Shown here piece by piece: positions 23,385 to 31,714 of a stretch of DNA of 64,000 nt (positions are counted from its first letter, which is position 1; the number at the start of each line of letters is the position of its first letter). The stretch covers positions 124,001 through 188,000 of the forward strand of contig JAIOKI010000018.1 in assembly GCA_028335825.1 (NCBI GenBank), read 5' to 3'. The notes beneath the pieces are model-generated. The model searched no databases, was not told the DNA's origin, and worked only from the letters and a program-made list of their open reading frames with translations. Origin of the DNA: Nosema muscidifuracis (taxonomy: Eukaryota; Microsporidia; Nosematidae). Made by a program: the position numbers and the translations under genes.

Positions 23385-24275
23385 TTATAATTTATTTTTA
23401 AAATAATCCTCTAAAAATTTATATTGTTCTACATTCTTAGATCTAATCTGTTCACAGGTATTTTGAATGTCTAATGCAATAGAATTTTTCAAAGAAATTA
23501 ATTTTTTACGTATATTTTTCAAATTATTTATAATATTAAGGTATGAATTGTATGTATCCAAATCAATAAGACCTTCTCTGAAATATTCAGCTAAAAAAAT
23601 ACTTGGATCATATGAACTTGTCAAATCCATATCTTCTTCGTTTTTCTTAAAATAATTATCTAGAAATAAAATTCGGAGTAAATTCATTCTTTTATCAAGT
23701 TTGATGAATTGAGAAAATGGGCCGGGTGGTGTAAAGCTATTAATAGCATTAATTAAAAGTTCTAATGAGTATTGTAAGCTGTTTTGTATTTTCTGATCAT
23801 TAATTCTAACTTGTATATGCTTATTAAAATTATCATGACATTCCTTGATTAATTTTTTACTTAAATAGTTATATCGACAATATCTTTTACGCAAATTATC
23901 AAATACTTCAGTACTAAAACAACTTAAATCCAAATTCAATAACTTACTATTCGAGCTTGATATAGCAGAGTCGTAAAAATTTAACCAATCGTGATTATAA
24001 GCACGTACAAAATCAATAATTCTAAAACTTTTAGTTGTAGAAACATTTGTATTAGTTAACTGATTCAAATTAGATTCAGTAGTTATAAATTCATCACTTT
24101 TTGATGTTGAAATACTTGGCTTTGATTCTGAGGATGAGATATTCATGTACTCCGGTTTAGTGGATAAAACTATGATTTCATTCTTTTTTAAAAAGTCCAG
24201 TGAAACAGTCTGTAAATCTTGAACATTATCTGGTATATTTGTGCTAATTAATAAATTAATATAAACAAAATACAT
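23385..24275 (-). CDS. Unrecognised 296-residue protein, possibly secreted
   Basis: A single minus-strand frame of 296 residues. The ATG follows TACCCAA on the coding strand (GGG at 24278-24280 on the plus strand), the normal start-proximal motif. The N-terminus MYFVYINLLISTNI is short and mildly hydrophobic and could be a weak signal peptide. Residues about 45-85 are Ser/Thr-rich. The remainder is predicted helical, with NFYDSAISSSNSKLLNLDLS, a PPGPFSQF turn near the middle, and a Lys-rich C-terminal helix likely to form a short coiled coil. It lacks the SPLEL-type ending and is the only gene in the left 27 kb on the minus strand, so it is not part of the anchored family. No function can be assigned. 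Confidence 0.78.
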   Translation of the reverse strand: MYFVYINLLISTNIPDNVQDLQTVSLDFLKKNEIIVLSTKPEYMNISSSESKPSISTSKSDEFITTESNLNQLTNTNVSTTKSFRIIDFVRAYNHDWLNFYDSAISSSNSKLLNLDLSCFSTEVFDNLRKRYCRYNYLSKKLIKECHDNFNKHIQVRINDQKIQNSLQYSLELLINAINSFTPPGPFSQFIKLDKRMNLLRILFLDNYFKKNEEDMDLTSSYDPSIFLAEYFREGLIDLDTYNSYLNIINNLKNIRKKLISLKNSIALDIQNTCEQIRSKNVEQYKFLEDYFKNKL

Positions 24276-25941
24276 TTGGGTATCTAATTAAATTTTTTAA
24301 TAAATACTTGTTTTTATATTAAATTATAAAATCATATTCTTCTTTAATTAATAAATAAATATATGTGGTTAATAATATTTTTTTGTAACTCTGCGAAAAT
24401 ATTATTTTTAATCTTTGAGAAAAATGATCTCATTGTCAAAAACTTCATGTTTTATTATTTTTATAGAAAAATATAGTTAGCAGATATTTTATAATAGAGT
24501 GCTTAATGATAATACTCTAAAAGCTATAACTTATTTTATATATTTTATTACGTCATTTTATATATTTCAGATCATAATTTTAATTAAAATAGATTTAGAA
24601 AACATAAAGAGATATAATTACATATATAATATTGCTAGACATCATATTCTGTATATCACAGAAACTATAATGGTTATGTTACACGTTTCTTATCTAATAA
24701 TAATGTTGAACACCATTATAGCATTGAAGCTTGACTTTAAAAAAATTTAAAATTTTTTAACATAAAAGGTACATCTTCTTATATTAAATTTTTAAATTGA
24801 ATATTACAAAATAACATGTAATCGATTAAATCAATAAAGACTTCAGCATTTTACCACAATAATTTTACATTTTCTTTTCAAAAGTTTCTCTATATAAATA
24901 TTAGTTATGAAATTTCAAATTCTTCGAATTTACAAAAAGCTACAAATAAAATTTTCAAATAATCAAATGAGAATAATTTAATCTTATTATAATAATATCA
25001 CTTTCTTATGAGTGAACTACATTTATGATATTTTTTTTGATTTACTTAAAATATGTCATTTTTATCATAAATGAAAAACATTCAAAATTTACTACAAATA
25101 ATTTAGTGATAATAATTTTAAGATGCGAAGATCATTAAATTGCATTTAAAAATTAATTTTATTGATTGGTTTAATAGCTAACAAAAGTCTTTCATTTATA
25201 AAGAACTAAAATTTTGAAATTTATTCAAGTATAGTTTTCTGTTCTTTTTCATTACATACGGAAGTCTCTCAGATTGCATACTTTCTTTTTATTTCAATTT
25301 TTCTAGTTTCTTGATCTCCGTGATTTCAAAAATGATATCCACGTCATTTTCATCATTCTGAAAACATATTCTTTGTTGTACTACTTCACATCACATGATA
25401 TTATCTTAGTACTGTATATTGATCAACAGTTGTTAGATATTTAGTCATACTTATACTTTATCTCTACTTCATTAGAAATATTAATGTGGCACTAGTTTTC
25501 TTAAATATATTTTTTCTTCGTTTTACATAGGCACAAAAACTTCTTATTTTATGAATAGTTCAAATCTATACATATAAATAAAACGATATGATATGTACTC
25601 TATTATAACATTTCTATAGACTATCTTAGATAAATTAGTGGTAATATTGTAACATAGATGCACTGTTTTTGTGAATATAAAATTTATCTAAAAAACTTTT
25701 TGAGTATCAAGTTTAAGCAGTTGAATGTAAAGTAGTAAAACAGCGCATATTTTTTTTTAAATTCCAAAGATTATTCACGAAATACGTTGACTAAAATAAA
25801 TTGAGAAAAAATGTACTCGTTATAACTATTTTGATAAATAAATGAAAAGGTTAATTAAATATCAAAGTACTATTCGCTGAACTAGGATTCTGATACAAAA
25901 TGTAAAATTTCCGAAAACTTTGTTAATATTGTTGCAGATAA

Positions 25942-25981
25942 ATATTTTAAATAAATAACCCTTAACTTATAAATCATAACA
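25942..25981. repeat. 40-bp direct repeat, right copy
   Basis: Exact copy of 22169-22208 in the same orientation, about 3.77 kb downstream. Confidence 0.9.
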
Positions 25982-26102
25982 ACATAAAATAAGAGTTTTT
26001 AAATACTTCTATTTAGAATTGAACAAATGTTAAATGAAACTTTACGACTTCATTCAAATAAAATTTTATTGATTTAAAAAATTTGACATATATCAAGAAA
26101 AT

Positions 26103-26345
26103 ATCTTAATTAATGAAATAAGAATAAATTAAATTAATAAATATAAAATAATAAAATTATATCTTAATTAACGAAATAAGAATAAATTAAATTAAAAAAT
26201 ATAAGATAACAAAATTATATCTTTTGCATTATCAAAAAATGATTGTAATTTTATAATAAAATTATATATATTAAATTATCAAAAAATGATTGTACTTTTA
26301 TATTAATAAATATTTTATAATAAAATTATATATATTAAATTAAAT
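26103..26345. repeat. Local tandem repeats upstream of 26658
   Basis: A 58-bp unit starting ATCTTAATTAA occurs at 26103 and 26161 with few differences. It is followed by two copies of ATTATCAAAAAATGATTGTA and of an ATAAAATTATATATATTAAA block. This is local slippage-type duplication. Confidence 0.75.
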
Positions 26346-26657
26346 AAATAAATACAAAAACTTCCAATTAAATAATATGTCAAATCTCTCAACATATTGT
26401 AAAATATTTTTTGATGATGTAATATAACTCAAATATAAATATAATTATCAATATATATATATACAGAAGAAATATAACATTTATTTATTATTAAAGTTTT
26501 TTATATTATAAAATAATATTTATTCGTTATATAAAATATCAACTAAATTTTATAAAAAATTAAAATACAATTTTATAAATATTCTCCTTTTATATGAGAT
26601 ATTTGACTTTATTTAATTTAACAGATATAATTTTTAGTATAAAAGATTAAAAAAAAA

Positions 26658-27383
26658 ATGAAGGGTATGTCTATTTTAAACATAAAAACAGCATCTCTTG
26701 GAATAGTTATAGTAATATTAGGAATATTTGTGTATTCTGTATATATCAATGAAGATGAAAATAAGTCTTCAAAAAATCTTAATAATCCATCTACTAGTAC
26801 TAGTAAAAAGAATGCGCCTGATAAAAAGTATTTGACTTCTAATTCAATATTCGATGCAATAGTAGATGAAACTGTTAAAGAACAACCCGAACTTAAAGAC
26901 CATGAGCAAAAACAAGATTTACTTAAGGCAATGATTTATAGTTCAAAAGCTTTTAATTATATGAATAAAGAAATGGTACAACAAATAATTTTAAATGATT
27001 CTTCTAATACTTCTCCAAGAAAAATAAATGACGATGAAGTAGAAAAAATTCTTGAATCAAATAAAAAGTATATGAATGATCTAGAAAATATAGATACTAG
27101 AATTGCTAAAATAACAATTCATAATGAATGTCGATATGTAATTATTATGTTAAGTAATATTTTTAATGGAATTCCGTTAAAAAAATCAGAAAATAAACCT
27201 AATGAAATTATTAAATATAATGAGAAATTAATCGAAAAAATGAAAGAAGCAATTATTGAAGCATTTCCTAAAGAAATTCATGATATTATGTTTAAGAAAG
27301 AATTTACATATGAATTCCTTGATGATTTATTCAGTCCATTGGAAATTTATTTTTATGAAAAGTTGTTTGAATTATTAAAATAA
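26658..27383 (+). CDS. Anchored-family member 6
   Basis: A 241-residue protein. Residues about 10-30 (TASLGIVIVILGIFVYSVYI) form the signal anchor. A linker of about 25 residues rich in Asn, Ser and Lys follows, then the shared domain: SIFDAIVDETVKEQPELKDH, AMIYSSKAFNYMNKEMVQQI, NEKLIEKMKEAIIEAFPKEI, MFKKEFTYEF and the end signature FSPLEIYFYEKLFELL. The IIEAFP...FKK segment is nearly the same as in the gene at 20300. There is no CCC/GGG run near the ATG, which is preceded only by an A-rich stretch. A second in-frame ATG lies three codons in. This is the last copy before the housekeeping island begins. Confidence 0.88.
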   Translation: MKGMSILNIKTASLGIVIVILGIFVYSVYINEDENKSSKNLNNPSTSTSKKNAPDKKYLTSNSIFDAIVDETVKEQPELKDHEQKQDLLKAMIYSSKAFNYMNKEMVQQIILNDSSNTSPRKINDDEVEKILESNKKYMNDLENIDTRIAKITIHNECRYVIIMLSNIFNGIPLKKSENKPNEIIKYNEKLIEKMKEAIIEAFPKEIHDIMFKKEFTYEFLDDLFSPLEIYFYEKLFELLK

Positions 27384-27439
27384 ACTTTTAATTACTAAAT
27401 TTTATTATAGTCCGTTATTTTTTTATCAAAAAAAATTAG

Positions 27440-27790
27440 AGTTTCTCAGTTCTGAGAATAACTCTTTCTACAGATAAAAAAATAAATATTAAACGTTTTT
27501 TTAAATTATATCTTAGCCTCTCAGAATAACTCTTATTAGGAGTTAAAAAATAAATATTAAATTTCTAATCTTTCAAATAACTAATAGCTTAGCTTCTAAG
27601 AATAATTCTTTCTACAGGTTAAAAAATAAATTTCAAACTTTTTTTTAAATTATAGCTTAGCTTCTAAGAATAATTCTTTCTACAAGTTAAATATTAAATT
27701 TCTAATCTTACAAATAACTTATATCTAAGCTTTTAAGAATAATTCTTATTACAGATTAAAAAATAAATTTCAAACTTTTTTATGGAATAA
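27440..27790. repeat. Imperfect tandem repeat, about five copies, period about 70 bp
   Basis: Units share CTAAGAATAATTCTTTCTAC (variants GAGAATAACTC and CAGAATAACTC), then GGTTAAAAAATAAATATTAA or AATTTCAAACTTTTTT. It fills most of the space between the 26658 gene and eL33. Part of the unit, the GGTTAAAAAATAAATATTAA block, reappears at about 45792-45831 and 46101-46140. Confidence 0.8.
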
Positions 27791-27934
27791 ATAAGTACAA
27801 TATTTTTCTATCTAACAATTTCTCATACTCAAAAAATAATTGAACTTAAAACATAATATTTATAAACTAATCATACAACAAAAGAAAAATCTTATAAATC
27901 ATTTCTTTAAAATATTTTCAAAAATAATTTAAAT

Positions 27935-28228
27935 TTATTTTTTTACCAATCTTACCTCAACTATTGATCCAATACTCTTAGCTGGCATATTCCTATCAAA
28001 CTTAGCACGTACTAGTCCTTTATTACCATGTACACCAATAATTACTCCTTCTACGTCACGAGTTGTTTTATCATCATTAAGTCTCTTACTTACTACAACA
28101 TTACCGATGTAATTTTGTGCTTGATCCTTGTTAACAACATTGTTTATTTTTAAGAGTGATTGTGTGTGTCTGATTCTTCTTAATCCTCTTCTGTGTGACA
28201 CGAATATTGCAGGGATGAACATACTCAT
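27935..28228 (-). CDS. RPL33: Ribosomal protein eL33 (L35Ae)
   Basis: A 97-residue protein of the eL33/L35Ae family of the large ribosomal subunit. The diagnostic C-terminal motif is present at about residues 67-87: [21 protein letters not shown], against the family pattern HGNxGxVRAKFxxNLPxxxxG. The N-terminal part, including [10 protein letters not shown] (about 22-31), corresponds to the start of the fold. Length is close to the usual size of about 100. The start chosen is the upstream ATG at 28228, preceded on the coding strand by a CCCC run (GGGG at 28235-28238 on the plus strand). A second ATG two codons in is also possible. No intron is visible, although microsporidian ribosomal-protein genes are the ones that usually keep introns. 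It is the left boundary of the conserved gene island. Confidence 0.95.
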   Translation of the reverse strand: MSMFIPAIFVSHRRGLRRIRHTQSLLKINNVVNKDQAQNYIGNVVVSKRLNDDKTTRDVEGVIIGVHGNKGLVRAKFDRNMPAKSIGSIVEVRLVKK

Positions 28229-28643
28229 TTTTGAGGGGTAAAAAATTTAGCATAAAAGAAGAGATTTCAAAAATATTTATAAGGGATTGAAGAAAAATCA
28301 TATATACTTAAAAATTATTTTTCATATTCTATTCTATTAAATTCTATCTAATATTAAATATCTATCATTTTATCTATTATGATATCTAATATATAATATC
28401 TATTATATTTATAAATATTCTATTATAATATCTAATATATTTATCATTTTATCTATTATATTCTATTTTATATCTATCATAATATATAATATCTATTATA
28501 TTTATAATATCTAACATATTCTATTATATTTCCTATACATAAATTTTAATCAAGATCTTATATTCATATAATTTACTCTAATTAATATTTTTAAAATAAA
28601 ATTCTTCTTATTTTTCTATATATATTATTTTCTATTTTACTTC
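28229..28643. other. Divergent intergenic with degenerate short repeats
   Basis: The divergent spacer between eL33 and the 28644 gene is filled by irregular repeats of TATCTAATATATAATATC and TATTCTATTATATTT. No RNA gene was seen. Promoters for both genes must lie here, but no single element stands out beyond the CCCC before eL33. Confidence 0.6.
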
Positions 28644-28967
28644 ATGTCTTGCTCCCTTCTTCTCAATTATGATACTTCCTTAAGAAATTTCTTCTTTAAA
28701 ATTTATATTTCTCATATCTATTTTCTTATACTCAATATAAATATTATTCTTCTTAGTTTTCTTAATGATATATTCTTTGATATGATAGAATCTGAATTAT
28801 TATTCTCTTTATTTATAGTATATTATAGCTTATTTAATTATACTGTTATGATGCTATGTATGACAGGAAATATTTATCTTATTATAAGTTATCTTATAGG
28901 GAGATTTATATCTTCTTTATATAATAAGAAGAAAGAGAAAAGAAATTTTAAGATGTGTTGTAAATAA
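28644..28967 (+). CDS. Small membrane protein, hypothetical
   Basis: A 107-residue open frame. Residues about 15-40 (FFKIYISHIYFLILNINIILL) and about 52-90 are strongly hydrophobic, the second probably forming two spans around a MLCMTGN loop. The tail is strongly basic (KKKEKRNFK) and ends in CCK, a possible palmitoylation site. There is no CCC or GGG run close to the ATG, and hydrophobic open frames arise easily in AT-rich DNA, so the call is cautious. Its position between two supported genes with normal spacing, and the sensible charge distribution around the hydrophobic parts, favour a real gene. No family was recognised. Confidence 0.5.
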   Translation: MSCSLLLNYDTSLRNFFFKIYISHIYFLILNINIILLSFLNDIFFDMIESELLFSLFIVYYSLFNYTVMMLCMTGNIYLIISYLIGRFISSLYNKKKEKRNFKMCCK

Positions 28968-29141
28968 ATGATATATTTTTAATTTTATAAGTATAATATA
29001 TTTAATGATAAATTTAATAGTATATTTAATCAAATATATATTATATTATATAATATAATATATAATAACGATATATTCAATAATATATATATTCAATAAT
29101 ATATATTATTAAATTAAATATATATTATTTAATGATATATT
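28968..29141. repeat. TA-rich tandem-like spacer
   Basis: Repeated AATATATATTATTAAATTAA and TATAATATATAATATA-type units between convergent genes. No other feature. Confidence 0.6.
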
Positions 29142-29477
29142 TTAATTAAAAGTCTTTTGATTGAATAAGTTAAGAGTTACTGCTGATAAGAAGGATGGTA
29201 CACTCCCTCCTTTAATTAAATAAATCTGTATCTCATTACTAAACTGACTAGCAAATGTATTATTCACTAACTCCAAGTTATCTTTATTAATATTGAAAAT
29301 AAGAAGATCTTCACTATCAAATGAGTATAAAGAACTAAGTATTATTTTATTATCTTTAAGATCTATCTTATATCCCAAGATACCAGTGACATATTTCTTA
29401 TACTTGATGAAATATTCTTTAAGGGTATTGTAATCTGTATTGAGAGATTCTAAAGAGATCTTCAGGGATTCAGTCAT
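29142..29477 (-). CDS. MAD1: Minimal Mad1: spindle-checkpoint C-terminal domain only
   Basis: A 111-residue protein that matches the C-terminal domain of Mad1, the kinetochore receptor for Mad2. The order and wording fit the family: TLKEYFIKYKKYVTGILGYKID at residues 18-39 corresponds to RLKEVF...LTGYQID of animal Mad1. LSSLYSFDSEDLLIF at 48-62 corresponds to the SLYA...LIF strand. SVPSFLSAVTLNLF at 92-105 corresponds to SIPAFLSSLTLELF. Typical Mad1 is about 700 residues with a long coiled coil and a Mad2-interaction motif. All of that is absent, and the open frame begins with a good start motif (CCCC before the ATG), so the gene looks naturally short rather than truncated. The RLK motif used for Bub1 binding reads TLK here. 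If real, it could fold at the kinetochore but could not recruit Mad2 in the usual way. Confidence 0.85.
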   Translation of the reverse strand: MTESLKISLESLNTDYNTLKEYFIKYKKYVTGILGYKIDLKDNKIILSSLYSFDSEDLLIFNINKDNLELVNNTFASQFSNEIQIYLIKGGSVPSFLSAVTLNLFNQKTFN

Positions 29478-29720
29478 TGGGGTAAAAATATAAAGATGTT
29501 ATTAAAGTAAGATATTATGATGTTAATAGAGAGTTTATTAAAGTAAGATAAAGATGTTATTATATGTTAATAAAGAGTTATATAATAGTTATATAAAGAA
29601 GTTATTATAGTAAAATAGTAAGATATTATATAAATAGTAAGATAAACCTTTTCTACTCTTAGAATGAAAATATATTTTTATCTAAAGAAATAGACATTAT
29701 ATTAAAATAATACACAATTC
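29478..29720. other. Short spacer with AAGATATTATGATGTTA-type repeats
   Basis: Two to three imperfect units around AGATGTTATTA and GAGTTATATAATAG. No gene. Confidence 0.5.
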
Positions 29721-30038
29721 TTAAATTATTTTATACAAATTACAAATATATTTCTCTTCTTCTTCTTCATCTTTATCTTCTTCCTTAATATATGTATTAG
29801 AAACTTCTTGTAAACATTTAAGAAATATTTCATATTTAAATCTACTAGAAAACTTCTTCTTACATACTCTTAGATTATGATATACATAAAAGAATGCATA
29901 TTTATAGAGAAGAAGAAGATTTTTATCTAGATATTCTAATTTATCTAAATGTACAGATTTATATCTTAGAAAAGATGTGTAGATATCTTTAGTGAATAAT
30001 GTGTTATAAGAAGTAGAGAGATCTTTAAATATTTTCAT
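29721..30038 (-). CDS. Hypothetical 105-residue basic/acidic protein
   Basis: A minus-strand frame of 105 residues with a textbook start motif: CCCCT directly before the ATG (GGGG at 30040-30043 on the plus strand). The body is predicted helical with many aromatic residues (LLLLYKYAFFYVYHNLRVCKK). It ends in an acidic run EEDKDEEEEEK followed by a short hydrophobic tail. There is no signal peptide and no recognised family. The start motif, the spacing to Mad1 (about 240 bp, same strand) and the non-random sequence support a real gene. An intracellular protein is most likely. Confidence 0.7.
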   Translation of the reverse strand: MKIFKDLSTSYNTLFTKDIYTSFLRYKSVHLDKLEYLDKNLLLLYKYAFFYVYHNLRVCKKKFSSRFKYEIFLKCLQEVSNTYIKEEDKDEEEEEKYICNLYKII

Positions 30039-30739
30039 AGGGGTAAGAAATTTATATGAGATGGATTATTTTAATATGAATTAGAATTTTTTATATGAGA
30101 TAGAATTTTTAATATGACTAGTTAAATTTTCTATTATTGAAACAAGAATGTATTACTAGAAGTTAAATATTATTTTTAAATTTTTAATATGAGATAGAAT
30201 ATTTTTAATAAGTAGTTAAATTTTCTATTAATGGAACAAGAATGTATTACTAGAGGTTAAATATTATTTTTAAATTTTTTAATATAAGATAGAATATATT
30301 TTCATATATTAATAATAGAAAATTACTTCTAGTTAAATTTATTTTTAAAGTATTATAAAATCAATGAATCATATGATTAATTAAATAAAATACTAAATTT
30401 AATAAACAATAAACAAATATTGAAAACAAACAAAATAAATATAAAATTTAAATTTATATTTTTAAATAATTAAACTGTCATAACGACGTTTGTATTAAAA
30501 ATATAAAAAAGGTTATATTTATATAATTTATCATTTTAAAATAGATGAATATTTATAAATATTATTTTTAATATCATTTTTTAATATAATCTATCATATT
30601 TTTAAATAGATAAAATTTATTATTTTTAATATATAATCTAACATATTTTAAAATAGATAAAAAATTTTATTTTTAATATAATCTATCATATTTAAAATTT
30701 ATTATTTTTAATATAATTTTTTACTACCCCTTTAAAATT
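30039..30739. repeat. Divergent spacer with 100-bp tandem duplication and AT repeats
   Basis: From about 30085 to 30300 two copies of a roughly 103-bp unit share ACAAGAATGTATTACTAGA and AGTTAAATTTTCTATTA. From about 30490 to 30720 there are three to four copies of an AATATAATCTATCATATTT unit. The CCCC before the next gene is at 30727-30730. Confidence 0.7.
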
Positions 30740-31081
30740 ATGATTTTCTTCTTCATTCTTACAAGATGTTCTATAAATCCATGTGCTGAGTTCGTATCAG
30801 GATTTATTAAAAATATAATCCAATATGATTATACTTATAAACAAGATTTATTCATTAAAGAGATGAATGATCCTAAATGGAAATATCCTGTAACATACAT
30901 GAATAATACAGGTATATATTGTGAAAATGATGGTATAAATACAAGAGTATGGGTAGATACTAAAGATGGATTTAAAAATATAAGGATGGAGTATAAATTT
31001 GATAATAGTAAGAATTTTGAGAAACAGAAAGATTTTGAACCAAAAGTTTTTTATTATAATGAAGATTTTACTTCTAAATAA
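30740..31081 (+). CDS. Small secreted protein, hypothetical
   Basis: A 113-residue protein starting after TACCCCTTTAAAATT. Residues 1-8 (MIFFFILT) give a short hydrophobic core, and cleavage near residue 15 is plausible, so export is inferred with moderate confidence. The mature part is hydrophilic with Trp, Tyr and Lys (DPKWKYPVTYMNNTGIYC, TRVWVDTKDGFKNIRMEY) and reads like a small beta-rich domain. There are three Cys, two close to the signal region. No family was recognised. The start motif and the gap of about 0.6 kb before Rna14 support a genuine gene. Confidence 0.75.
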   Translation: MIFFFILTRCSINPCAEFVSGFIKNIIQYDYTYKQDLFIKEMNDPKWKYPVTYMNNTGIYCENDGINTRVWVDTKDGFKNIRMEYKFDNSKNFEKQKDFEPKVFYYNEDFTSK

Positions 31082-31714
31082 ATGTAATTAAATATAAAGT
31101 TATAGAAATTAAAAATATAGAAATATAAAATATAAATATAAAATAAAAAAATATAAAAATAATTATTTAGCTTAAATTTTAGAAATAAAAAAATATAAAA
31201 AAAATTATTTAGCATAAAATATATAATTATAAAATATAATTAAGAAAATTTTTATGTTTGTATAATTAAAATATAGAATAAGTAAAGAAATTTTTATAAT
31301 TGAAATAGGATTAAATAATCTAAGTATAATGAAACAAAAATATAATCTTCTTACTATATTATTAGAATAATTCTTTATTTATAAACCTGAGATAAATTAT
31401 TATAAAATTTTATAATAAGTATATAATTGATATTAAGATGAATACCTTATTCAGGAAAAAAATTAAGATTGTTTTAAAATTTATCTTATAAAGAGATCAT
31501 AAATATATTTTATTATAGAAAATATATAAGAAATATAAATATATTTTAGTATAATCATAAATATATTTTATTATAGGGAATATATAAGATATCATAAATA
31601 TATTTTAGTATAATCTTAAATATATTTTGGTATAATCTTAAATATATTCAAATATATTTAAATATATTATATTATCATCTTTTTATATTTACATATAATT
31701 TTTATACCCCAAAA
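31082..31714. repeat. Spacer with AAATATATTTTATTATAG-type repeats
   Basis: From about 31500 to 31670 there are five to six imperfect units of ATAAATATATTTTAGTATAA. The left part holds A/T-rich strings around AAATATAAAAATAATTATTT. No gene was seen. CCCC at 31707-31710 belongs to the 31715 start. Confidence 0.65.

Larger units (their letters stand above)
24276..26657. other. Intergenic; possible family relic at about 24.5 kb, repeats near 26.1-26.35 kb
   Basis: An open run at about 24499-24750 begins at GTG, has no early ATG and encodes hydrophobic sequence with LKAITYF near its start, slightly like the LKA(F/M)(M/I)YS helix of the anchored family. It is not convincing enough to annotate as a gene. 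The right copy of the 40-bp repeat and a short tandem repeat are listed separately. CTCCTTTTATA occurs at about 26583, 75 bp before the next ATG. Confidence 0.45.
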
